Assembly: GCF_018156225.1 (NCBI RefSeq)
Contig: NZ_JAGTAR010000009.1
Location: 62,001-126,000, forward strand
Direction of reading: 5' to 3'
Length of the DNA stretch: 64,000 nucleotides
Origin: Carboxylicivirga sediminis
GTDB taxonomy: Bacteria; Bacteroidota; Bacteroidia; Bacteroidales; Marinilabiliaceae
The position numbers and the translations under genes are program-made. The notes under the pieces are model-generated. The model worked only from the letters and a program-made list of their open reading frames with translations. It ran no database searches and was not told where the DNA came from. Of this stretch, positions 24,630 through 32,199 are shown piece after piece (position 1 is the stretch's first letter; every line of letters begins with the position of its first letter).

Positions 24630-25517
24630 TCAGAAGGTGGGGTAGGTAATTTTCTTATCATCGCCACTGAAACAGCGGGCCAGTGAGGCGGTGGTCATCG
24701 ACAGGGCCACCATCAGCGGACGTTTTACTTTGCCAATGCTTACGTCGCAGCTCAGCACCTGCAGCAGGTGGGCTTTGGTAGCTTTTTCGAGGATGAGGTC
24801 GTTACAGCCTGACTGCCACAATTCGTAAACGGCCTCATCAACATAGGGGCGATAGGGCTCCATAATGTCATCGGCCAGGCAGTAGGCGTTGTAGCGGTTG
24901 CTGTGATGGATGCCCAGGGTGGGCAGCAGACCCGAGCCAACCAAAGCACGAGCCACGGCCGAACGTAGCACAATGTAGCCGTAGTTGAGAAAGTTGTTGG
25001 GGGCATCGCCATAGCGGTCGCGTGTAAAGTTACTGCCAAACAGCCGCTGCCAGTAAAGGCGGGCTGCCGTGCCCTCGCGGTTGGTATGGTCATCGGTTTT
25101 GACCGAAGCAGCCAATGCGGCCAGGGGACCGCTATCAATACCTTTGCTGTGCAGCAGCGCAGCCTGGTTACTAATCTTGGCCGTAACGGTTTGCTGCCAC
25201 AGCTGCTTTTTGAGGGGCAGGCTGCTGTTTATCTGCTGGCGAAACAGTTCGTTTTGCAGATGATGCCCATCCAGATTAAGCAGCATGGAGGCAGGCAGGT
25301 GCTTATCGTCGCAGATGATAACGGCCACGTTGTACATGTTGAGCTGTTGTAGTGCGGGCATGGTGATGCTTATCTGCGGATGTTGCAATATGGCCATGCC
25401 GATGTCTTCGATGGGGACTGTACGTGGCGCATCGCTGTTTTTTTGTGCTACCACCAACTGATTTTGGCAAACCGACAAGTGAGCGGGATTGGTAAAGAAA
25501 AGGGTGCGTTTTAGCAT
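24630..25517 (-). CDS. cas1: CRISPR-associated integrase Cas1 (type II)
   Basis: 295 residues, the normal length for type II Cas1. The N-terminal beta domain starts MLKRTLFFTNPAHLSV; the helical domain carries the metal ligands: Glu in NREGTAARLYWQRLFG (near 147), His in GIHHSNRYNAY (near 206) and Asp in ADDIMEPYRP (near 219). It catalyses spacer insertion with Cas2. The coding sequence is more GC-rich than cas9 (32 of 60 bases at 24961-25020 against 18 of 60 at 30061-30120, two sampled lines only). No csn2 or cas4 is present, which supports subtype II-C. Confidence 0.96.
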   Translation of the reverse strand: MLKRTLFFTNPAHLSVCQNQLVVAQKNSDAPRTVPIEDIGMAILQHPQISITMPALQQLNMYNVAVIICDDKHLPASMLLNLDGHHLQNELFRQQINSSLPLKKQLWQQTVTAKISNQAALLHSKGIDSGPLAALAASVKTDDHTNREGTAARLYWQRLFGSNFTRDRYGDAPNNFLNYGYIVLRSAVARALVGSGLLPTLGIHHSNRYNAYCLADDIMEPYRPYVDEAVYELWQSGCNDLILEKATKAHLLQVLSCDVSIGKVKRPLMVALSMTTASLARCFSGDDKKITYPTF

Positions 25518-25623
25518 GATAAAGAGGTGTTTGGGGTTTTCTCTTTATGCGTTTATGGGGTTGAATTGGTTGGAGGGAGTTGATAAGTGGCTGAAAAAGA
25601 GTGATGAGTGGCGGGTTTTTGAA

Positions 25624-25652
25624 ACCTAACAGGTCTTTAAGACCTGTTAGGT
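25624..25652. repeat. 29-bp palindrome, family A copy 2
   Basis: ACCTAACAGGTCTT (25624-25637), centre T, AAGACCTGTTAGGT (25639-25652): a perfect palindrome 12 bases beyond the stop of the Y1 transposase gene. It differs from copy 1 by compensating changes on both arms, so the stem is kept. Confidence 0.88.
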
Positions 25653-25664
25653 GTGTAGGTGTAA

Positions 25665-26252
25665 CTACTCAAAGGTTAGTTCGTTGATTAGGGATAGATT
25701 ATATTGTTGTTTTTCGAGCATGTACTTCAGGTTCTCAGTATCGCCAAATAGTTCAATAACTTCGGTTCGGCACAGGTGACTTGGTTTAGTTGAAAGTAAA
25801 CTTTGGTACGATGAGAAACGATAATCAGGTGAGCTGGCCACCTGGTGCTTATCTGGGTTGGTGTTGATATATATAATCAGGTTTTGCAGATACTCTTCAT
25901 TGGTTATTTCAATGCGCTTAAGATGTTCCTGAAACAGGCTGCCGGTTCGATGGTAGCGTTTGTTGATTGCTTTGGTATAGGCGTTAAAGCAGTTGGCAAA
26001 AGGTTGGTGAATGGCAGATTGCCCATCTTGCCAGGAGTCAGGTAGCTTGTGAGCTTCTTTTATCCGGATAACAAAATGGAAATGGTTAGGGAGCAGGCAA
26101 TAGGAGTATACATTGAGCCACGGGAGCCAATGCTTTTTAATTAGCTTGAGGATGAACCAGTAATTTTCAACATCTAAGAAGAGTGATTCGCGGTTGTTCC
26201 CTCTGTTGTACAGGTGGTAGTAACGACCGGGTTCAAATGGTTGGTAGTTCAT
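25665..26252 (-). CDS. REP-associated Y1 (HUH) transposase, RAYT type
   Basis: A 195-residue Y1 transposase of the IS200-like TnpA_REP group. The N-terminal GRYYHLYNRGNNRESLF is typical of RAYTs; the HUH motif is NHFHF (His57, His59); the nucleophile is Tyr92 in FNAYTKAIN; HRTGSLFQEHLKRI follows. Family members cut and rejoin single-stranded DNA at REP hairpins. The gene lies between two near-identical 29-bp palindromes at 12 and 31 bases from its ends, the expected organisation of a RAYT with its own REPs. It interrupts the cas operon between cas9 and cas1. Confidence 0.92.
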   Translation of the reverse strand: MNYQPFEPGRYYHLYNRGNNRESLFLDVENYWFILKLIKKHWLPWLNVYSYCLLPNHFHFVIRIKEAHKLPDSWQDGQSAIHQPFANCFNAYTKAINKRYHRTGSLFQEHLKRIEITNEEYLQNLIIYINTNPDKHQVASSPDYRFSSYQSLLSTKPSHLCRTEVIELFGDTENLKYMLEKQQYNLSLINELTFE

Positions 26253-26283
26253 TGTTGGTGATTTAAGTTATTAAACCGATTAA

Positions 26284-26312
26284 ACCTAACAGGTTTTCGA
26301 AACCTGTTAGGT
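26284..26312. repeat. 29-bp palindrome, family A copy 3
   Basis: ACCTAACAGGTTT (26284-26296), centre TCG, AAACCTGTTAGGT (26300-26312). It lies upstream of the Y1 transposase start and 29 bases beyond the stop of the helical protein gene. Confidence 0.88.
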
Positions 26313-26341
26313 TTGAGCTTTGTTTGGCTATTGTACTGCGC

Positions 26342-26995
26342 TTACTTCACCACTATGCCCAGCTTTTCAAGCAGCTGTGGGCTGTCGGCCAGCGCCAAGC
26401 GGGCAATCGTCTCGTAATCGTTCACCCACTCGGCCAGCTCTTCGAGCTTGGCGTCGCGCAGCTTGGTGGCGTTTTGTGCATCACCTTTTTCGCGCATAAT
26501 CACATCGGCATAGCTGGCCACGTTGTTAATCAATTGCTGGCCCTGTGTAAGGGCCTCCCGGTCAGTATTGAATTCACTCATTTTTGCCAGCCAGCTGTCG
26601 TTGCTCAGCAGGTTGTTATAAAAGGTGTCGCCCTGTAGTATCCAGCCACTTAACGAGGTGGCGCGGCGACCGCTGAGCCTGAGGGCTACCTGGGCTGCTT
26701 TGTCGTCCTTTAGCGCTATGCGGGCCACAGCCAAATGTCTCAGGTATACCTTATCCGCCTTCTCACGTTCGGCATTGCGCGTGGCAAAGGCCTGTTCTAC
26801 CTCACCATACTCCTTTTCAAACTGCTTGCAAAGATTATCTGATTCGTCCAGTAACACTATGCAAGTTTCAAAGCGTTCGGCGGTGTAGCCCATTGTTGCA
26901 ACGCGCGTCTGAATTTGTTCGTCATTGATGGAGTTGTTGATGCGCAGGCGGCATTGAAATAAAAATTCGGCAACGGTTAATTTTGATTGATTCAT
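26342..26995 (-). CDS. Helical protein of unknown function between cas9 and cas1
   Basis: 217 residues from ATG at 26995 (MNQSKLTVAEFLFQCRLRIN); the frame extends to 27082, but that part belongs to the repeat tract. The protein is almost all helical with coiled-coil segments (FEKEYGEVEQAFATRNAEREKADKV) and a recognisable core LSGRRATSLSGWILQGDTFYNNLL. It ends in a repeat-like helix (DYETIARLALADSPQLLEKLGI). I recall similar hypothetical proteins in many Bacteroidota genomes outside CRISPR loci, so a CRISPR role is not indicated by family. There are no catalytic motifs, Cys pairs or membrane segments. It is probably part of the insert that split the operon. Confidence 0.75.
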   Translation of the reverse strand: MNQSKLTVAEFLFQCRLRINNSINDEQIQTRVATMGYTAERFETCIVLLDESDNLCKQFEKEYGEVEQAFATRNAEREKADKVYLRHLAVARIALKDDKAAQVALRLSGRRATSLSGWILQGDTFYNNLLSNDSWLAKMSEFNTDREALTQGQQLINNVASYADVIMREKGDAQNATKLRDAKLEELAEWVNDYETIARLALADSPQLLEKLGIVVK

Positions 26996-27075
26996 GGTAA
27001 TAAAAATTAAAAGGTTAATAATTGAATGATAGCCATCAGCTACCTGATTGTTTACTTTGATAGGGGAGCGGACTG

Positions 27076-27390
27076 CTGCCAACCAATGGCAAACTGCTCA
27101 CTAACGGCGGCGAAATGCTCTTAACGCACGCGAAATGCCTGCTACGGCCGTCGGGTGCTGTTCGCTATCGTCGTTTAGTGTTTCGCGCGCGTCATGCACC
27201 TTTTCGCCGTGGTGATGCAGTGTCTCGCCCTCGTATATGCCTGAGTCGCTATGGTACGGAGCAGTTTGCTGGCGTAACGCATCGCTTTGCTTATGGTACG
27301 GAGTATTTCGCCGGTGTTGGCTACCTGTTTGTTGGCCGTTGGATCGGTTTCGCCGGTGTGCCATGCAATTTAATTGGCTGCGGCCAGTCT
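27076..27390. repeat. 15 diverged units of exactly 21 bp
   Basis: Fifteen 21-base units follow without a single insertion or deletion, starting at 27076, 27097, 27118 and so on to 27370. Units share a core such as TTTCGCC or TTTGCTGG at the start and G-rich middle positions but differ widely elsewhere. Read on the plus strand in frame they give heptads (FRRGDAV, SRYGTEQ, FAGVTHR, FAYGTEY, FAGVGYL). No start, family or expression signal convinces me that either strand is coding. The tract is GC-rich (34 of 60 at 27121-27180). The rest of the 26996-27528 gap holds only the inverted repeat below. Confidence 0.75.
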
Positions 27391-27483
27391 ATGACGGTGG
27401 GAGATGGGTGTTTTGCATACTTTTAAAGGGGTTGGTTAGTGCTTTGTTTCAATCGCTCGCGTGGCGAGGGGCGCGGTGCCTGG

Positions 27484-27522
27484 CTCCCCTTTTCCGGTAT
27501 CGGGTAAAACGAAAAAGGGGAG
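27484..27522 (-). terminator. Inverted repeat after cas9, possible terminator
   Basis: CTCCCCTTTT (27484-27493) and AAAAGGGGAG (27513-27522) form a 10-bp stem with a 19-base loop, starting 7 bases beyond the cas9 stop. The long loop and the lack of a T-run after it on the minus strand leave the role open. Confidence 0.4.
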
Positions 27523-27528
27523 GTGGTA

Positions 27529-30500
27529 TTAGTTGATGGCTTCGATTTTGCCTAGGGGGCTTATGGTGAAGTCAATATTTTCGATGAGGGCATTGAATTG
27601 GTTATGGTTCAATTTTCTTTGGCCTTTGTATTTTTCATCCCTTTTATATTCTCCATCAATTGTTTTTAGTTCGGATGCGGGTGATGCTTCTTGGTGAAAT
27701 CTTAATACTATAGTCGCATATTCATCAATTTTCCCAGAAGGGCGTTTTATTCGTTGATTACTTAATCCAGCAACCTTATAAAGTCTTCTTTTTATCTGCT
27801 CGTTATCTAAGTCCCACACTTCATCGGGCGTATTTTCCCATAAAATAACCATGGTGCCGGTTTTGATATTGGCTTTGTGCTTAAGTTCAAGCTTGCCGTT
27901 GGGCTTTGTTTTGGGAATTAAACCTTCGTTCATAGTAATACCTTGTGGCCTTAGCTCTGCTTTAACGGATTGTTTATAGTACCGGGCAGCTGTAAGGTTG
28001 TTAATCAACTCAAAGTCCCGTTTTGTCTTTCCTTTAGCATCCAATCCCTCATAAATGGCCATCAGGTAATTACCATCATTCGCTGCGTAGTACTTTTCCT
28101 TGTGGGGCCTTGCGGCTTTTGTGCTTTTGTCGCGCTGTGCTTTAATCTCCAGTGGGTTGGTGACTGATGGTTGCAACAGGCGCACTTTATTAATGGGGAT
28201 GGGTGCTCCGTTTTTATTGGGCATGGCATACAGCTCTTTGCACTGTTGTTCAAGTGCTGCTATCTCGCTTTTGATAGTGGGTTCTTCGTGTTCTTCAGCT
28301 TTCTGATATTGTTTCCTCAGCTTCTCAATCTCTTTTAACAGGGGTTTCTCGGCCTTGCGGGCTTCAGTGAGGATGTGCCGCACCTTATCATCTACCACAT
28401 TTTTCAGGTCGGCATCAGTCAGGTCAGCCACTTTTTTGCGTACTACAAAGCGGGTTACTTCTTCTGTTTCACCTTTTTTGTTTTCAATTTTCTGTTTGAT
28501 GGCGCCATAAAAGGTGTCTTTATGCAGGCTGCCTCTTACTGAGTCGCCGGTTTGGATGATTGGGTACCCCTTGGCATCTCTTTGGATAACACCTCTTTTT
28601 CGCAGTTGCTTTTTGTTTTTCTTCGCCAGGTTATCGGGTGTGTAATGCGATACAAACAGTTCATCTTCGATTTGTTTCACATCCTCGGTGAAAGTTGGCC
28701 AGGGCTTGTCAAAATGCGGCTTGTGGGTATGGCCATCCTCGCGCAATCCTTCCCAATCGTGGTAAAACTTAGCCAGTTTATCGTAATTGGCTTTGGTCAT
28801 GCAGGCTATAGTAATGGCATCTATGCAGTGATGCACGTGGTTAACCCGTGCTTTCTTCTCGTAAATATCCTGCAAGCCCCATGTTTTGCGGAAGTCGGCC
28901 ACCGTGGTTCCTTTAACGGTAAATACTTTGCCAAAAAGTGTTTGCAGGTACAGGCGTGAGTACTTGGTGATGATGCCAATATCTACCAATTGACTGTTTT
29001 TAAAACCACTTGGCACATCCCGCATGGTAAAGCGCTGGTATTTTTCCCGCCAGTAGTCGCGCTCAAGGCTGAACTCGTGACGACGCCGGATGGCATTGTC
29101 TTTAGATTCTTTAGTGCCGGCACCCCGGGCATTTTTAACTTCCTTCTGAATTTTCTTGTCGAGGGCTTCGTATTCGTCCTTCCAGTGTTCAATACGTTCT
29201 ATAAAAACCTCATGGTTAGGAAGCTCAGTAGGTATTTTGTTACGTTTTACGGCGCGGTTAAACTGATTGTCGCATAAGGTGAGGTTAACCTGTGAATTAT
29301 CAAACGACAGGCTTTGAGGTATCGTGTGTTCAATATCGTATTTGGGGTTAGCGCCTAAAAAGTCATTTAAGCCAATGCTTTGGCCGGTATAAATGCACAC
29401 ATGTTTTTGTTCTTCCCAAAGTTGATATTTCAGAACTTCGCCTTCGGTTGGTTCGGTTGAAATGCCATTGTTGCTAAAGTGCTCTTTTATTTCGGCAATG
29501 TATCTTTTCCGGTCGTTTTCGCGCTTACGTTGCCAGCTTTGCAGGGCTTTGCGCTCATTGGCATTCATCAGGTCGCGCGCCATTTCAATATGTATGGTGG
29601 TGTTGGAGTCAATGGTGTCGTTCTTTATTAATTCATTAATCACCTTGCGCAACTGGTGCAGGGCTCGCATGGCCATTGGATTGCGCACCGATGAGGTAAT
29701 AGGGCTTCCCAGGTAGTATTTGCCATCATCACCCTTAATGGCGGGTTTGTATGTTTCTAATGCCGATGGGTGATATAGTTTATCCGCATTAACACTACCG
29801 AAGTTGTCTTTCAGAAATTGAATTATACGATCGTCGATACGCTGAACCTGGGCAAATTTTCCTCTGCCCATATTCAGCTGCATCTGCTTTTCTAATAAGT
29901 CAAAAGCCTTTGCTTCAATGCGTTGTTGCTTGTCATCGGTAAATGTATTAAACCTATTGATACCATAATACGCCTTAATGCGGTTCAGCATGCTTGTTTT
30001 GTAGATGTTTGCAGCCTCTTTACTCCATGTGGCGTCTTCTTCATGGTTGAGTTTAATAATGCCGTTGACGATATCTGTTATTTGCTTTTCTTCGTTTTGT
30101 GTTTTAATAATATCGTTTATGGTATGGCGGATGATGGCCTTATTTTCGGCATTGGCCCATATCTCAGTAGGGATAACTTCTTCCATATTGGCCAGAAAAA
30201 TGGCATGCGAATAGATTAATCCTTGTCGCAGGTATGGCAATACCTTTTTGATGGCTTTGAGGCTAAGGGATGCGAAATCTTGTTTTAGGTGTATTTTAAT
30301 AAATTCCCTTGTCTGTTCTTCATTCAAATGAAGTTTATTGGTCGCAAACTCAATAAGCTTTTCATCGGAATCAAATGTCATCAGCACATGCCATACGTCA
30401 TTAATATCTATATTGGATGTTTGATTATCAGTGGCGCGGGTATGCTCTATAGAAAGGTTTTGCCAATTATCACCAAAAAACGATTGAAAGCGGGCTGAGA

Positions 30501-31602
30501 CCGGGCAGCCGCTAACTGTTGTTTTCATGCTGTAGTTAAACAACCAGTCTTCGGGGTTTTTATCCTTTGATTTGTAGTATTTATATTGCTTTTTAGGCGC
30601 CAGTTGTTTGGCTATGTCTTCAAAATCAAAGTGCTCTTTGCTCTTGCGGTAGAACAGGTGGCTGATTTTTTCTCGTTCGCTTTCGTTCAGCGGCCTCAGT
30701 TTTTCATCTGCCGGAGTTTTAATTTTAATATTATTCAGAAAGCACAGCATTCGGTATTCCTCAAAAAGAGGATGAGAAACGGCGCAACGTGGCTTATTGG
30801 TTTCAAACGGGCATTTACCAATCAGTCCCTTTTGCGATTTAAGAGGCCGCTGATAGAAGATGGCGTTTTTTAAGGCCGTAACTTCGTCGTCAGGTAATTG
30901 CTGTAAATTGCAGATGTGTATAAACTCATCCAGGTAATGGGCTTCTCTGTGAGTGTAATGGTCACGTATCTTTGCGCCTTTGGTGTATAGCTCATAAAAG
31001 TATTGTCCAAGTGTTTTGTTACCCTTTACCTCATTTATTTCATTGATGCCGGTGATAACAGCCCCATTTTCATTCTCCTTTGTGGTTTCCAGTCGGTTGC
31101 TTAAGAATCCCCGTCGTTGAGCCATGTGGTAAAATGCACGGCCAAGGGCATGGCGGTTTTCTTCTTGTGTTAAATCTAATTTTTGGGTGGCAGCCTGGTG
31201 TCGGTAATAGTAGGGGTTTTTTGTTTGAGCTTTTCTGGTATCTACATCTGTATCATTGTCAGTCATCCACCAATGCCTGAATGCCATGTTACTTGGGTAA
31301 ATCTTTTTGTAGCGCCAGGCATCCAACTCTTCGGTTGTTAATTTGGGGCAGTAGTTGAATTCGCTAAGCAGCTTGAGCGTGTTAATTTTTCGCAGCTTTC
31401 GGCGGTATTTAATGCGTCGTGCACTTCTATAGCCTGTTCTTTCTGCTGCTTTAGAGCTTTCAACACCTTTTTCAATCTTAACACCTTCCTGAAATATTCT
31501 AACACCTTTATCAACTGGTTGAAAGGTAATGTTGTCTTCTGTTTCCACCACAGCCCATCCAATGCTGTTGGTGCCAAGGTCAAGTCCGAGTATTTTACTC
31601 AT
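27529..31602 (-). CDS. cas9: Type II-C CRISPR effector nuclease Cas9
   Basis: 1357 residues, within the long Bacteroidota II-C range. RuvC-I: MSKILGLDLGTNSIGWAVVE with Asp8. An Arg-rich bridge helix follows (SARRIKYRRKLRKINTL). RuvC-II lies near IHIEMARDL, HNH in YDIEHTIPQSLSFDNSQVN (His near 757) and RuvC-III in VHHCIDAITIACM (near 927). All catalytic segments appear intact. It cuts DNA guided by crRNA and tracrRNA. The gene is AT-rich compared with cas1. The 178 bases upstream (31603-31780) carry its promoter region, shared with the divergent tracrRNA; I could not single out its -7 box. Confidence 0.97.
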   Translation of the reverse strand: MSKILGLDLGTNSIGWAVVETEDNITFQPVDKGVRIFQEGVKIEKGVESSKAAERTGYRSARRIKYRRKLRKINTLKLLSEFNYCPKLTTEELDAWRYKKIYPSNMAFRHWWMTDNDTDVDTRKAQTKNPYYYRHQAATQKLDLTQEENRHALGRAFYHMAQRRGFLSNRLETTKENENGAVITGINEINEVKGNKTLGQYFYELYTKGAKIRDHYTHREAHYLDEFIHICNLQQLPDDEVTALKNAIFYQRPLKSQKGLIGKCPFETNKPRCAVSHPLFEEYRMLCFLNNIKIKTPADEKLRPLNESEREKISHLFYRKSKEHFDFEDIAKQLAPKKQYKYYKSKDKNPEDWLFNYSMKTTVSGCPVSARFQSFFGDNWQNLSIEHTRATDNQTSNIDINDVWHVLMTFDSDEKLIEFATNKLHLNEEQTREFIKIHLKQDFASLSLKAIKKVLPYLRQGLIYSHAIFLANMEEVIPTEIWANAENKAIIRHTINDIIKTQNEEKQITDIVNGIIKLNHEEDATWSKEAANIYKTSMLNRIKAYYGINRFNTFTDDKQQRIEAKAFDLLEKQMQLNMGRGKFAQVQRIDDRIIQFLKDNFGSVNADKLYHPSALETYKPAIKGDDGKYYLGSPITSSVRNPMAMRALHQLRKVINELIKNDTIDSNTTIHIEMARDLMNANERKALQSWQRKRENDRKRYIAEIKEHFSNNGISTEPTEGEVLKYQLWEEQKHVCIYTGQSIGLNDFLGANPKYDIEHTIPQSLSFDNSQVNLTLCDNQFNRAVKRNKIPTELPNHEVFIERIEHWKDEYEALDKKIQKEVKNARGAGTKESKDNAIRRRHEFSLERDYWREKYQRFTMRDVPSGFKNSQLVDIGIITKYSRLYLQTLFGKVFTVKGTTVADFRKTWGLQDIYEKKARVNHVHHCIDAITIACMTKANYDKLAKFYHDWEGLREDGHTHKPHFDKPWPTFTEDVKQIEDELFVSHYTPDNLAKKNKKQLRKRGVIQRDAKGYPIIQTGDSVRGSLHKDTFYGAIKQKIENKKGETEEVTRFVVRKKVADLTDADLKNVVDDKVRHILTEARKAEKPLLKEIEKLRKQYQKAEEHEEPTIKSEIAALEQQCKELYAMPNKNGAPIPINKVRLLQPSVTNPLEIKAQRDKSTKAARPHKEKYYAANDGNYLMAIYEGLDAKGKTKRDFELINNLTAARYYKQSVKAELRPQGITMNEGLIPKTKPNGKLELKHKANIKTGTMVILWENTPDEVWDLDNEQIKRRLYKVAGLSNQRIKRPSGKIDEYATIVLRFHQEASPASELKTIDGEYKRDEKYKGQRKLNHNQFNALIENIDFTISPLGKIEAIN

Positions 31603-31780
31603 TTGTATAGGGGTTTAATTTTGTAAGACATTAGCTGTTGTTCATAAAAATGATTCTAAATATAATAATTAATGAATCACTAACAAATTATGTAGTGGTA
31701 TATTGGTTTAAGTATTTAATATTAACTAATTGCAAGATTTAATGTGTGGAAATGAAATATTAAGAGAAGTGAGAGCGTTG

Positions 31781-31812
31781 TTTTGTATGTTAATTATATT
31801 TTGCTACATTTG
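31781..31812 (+). promoter_or_regulatory. Promoter of the tracrRNA
   Basis: TTTTG at 31781-31785, a 19-base spacer and TACATTTG at 31805-31812 match the Bacteroidota promoter consensus exactly at the -7 box. The predicted start is near 31819, 12 bases before the anti-repeat. Confidence 0.75.
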
Positions 31813-31818
31813 GTGTCA

Positions 31819-31925
31819 AGAATTTAAAAAATGCTTATTAGATTCTTATCACAATAAGGCAGCTGCTTGTCAGTTGGCCGAAGGAAATTATCCTATACTC
31901 CCGCCTCGGTGGGAGTTTTTTTATT
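31819..31925 (+). ncRNA. tracrRNA of the type II-C system
   Basis: The anti-repeat at 31832-31855 contains TGCTTATTAGA, complementary to TCTAATAAGCA of the crRNA repeat, and CACAAT, pairing with its first bases GTTGTG; the unpaired middle gives the usual internal bulge. The tail follows: AAGGCAGCTGCTTGTCAG, GGCCGAAGGAAATTATCC, and a terminator of ACTCCC (31897-31902) with GGGAGT (31911-31916) plus a T-run to about 31922. It is transcribed away from cas9. The 5' end is inferred from the promoter; processing would remove part of the leader. Confidence 0.9.
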
Positions 31926-31957
31926 TTAGGGAACTTACTTTTTAGCTTACAGAAAAT

Positions 31958-31986
31958 CTTTTCCAAAGTTCAAAACTTTGGAAAAG
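31958..31986. repeat. 29-bp palindrome, family B copy 3
   Basis: CTTTTCCAAAGTT (31958-31970) and AACTTTGGAAAAG (31974-31986) around CAA, 36 bases after the tracrRNA terminator. With copy 1 at 22581 it encloses the entire CRISPR-Cas locus. From here to 32129 I see nothing further. Confidence 0.85.
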
Positions 31987-32129
31987 TGGTATTAGCGCTT
32001 CTTATCCAATTGTAGCACGAAAGTTGTTCTTCTTGCACCAGGCATCATCCACTAATTACCTCTAATAATTGCTGCACCCTCGTATGACGTACTCTGGACT
32101 ACGAACTTCGGACTCTTTCATAACAGAAA

Positions 32130-32171
32130 CGGACCACCCTTTAAACATTATAGGTTTAAAGAAGCGATCCG
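32130..32171 (-). terminator. Imperfect hairpin after the barrel protein gene
   Basis: CGGACCACCCTTTAAAC (32130-32146) and GTTTAAAGAAGCGATCCG (32154-32171) pair with G-U pairs and one bulge. It lies 29 bases beyond the stop of the minus-strand gene; no clear T-run follows. Confidence 0.4.
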
Positions 32172-32199
32172 TCGCAATGTGTTGTTTATAGCTTGTGAC

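Noticed and set aside
27101-27426. Small proteins encoded by the 21-bp-phased tract (87 codons minus, 103 codons plus)
   Set aside because: Open frames on both strands follow from the phase and high GC; there is no recognisable family or start context. It is listed as a repeat, with coding left as an open question.
27970-31583. Many open frames of 60-135 codons antisense to or out of frame with cas9
   Set aside because: They lie entirely inside an intact cas9 with all nuclease motifs and show no family features or own signals.
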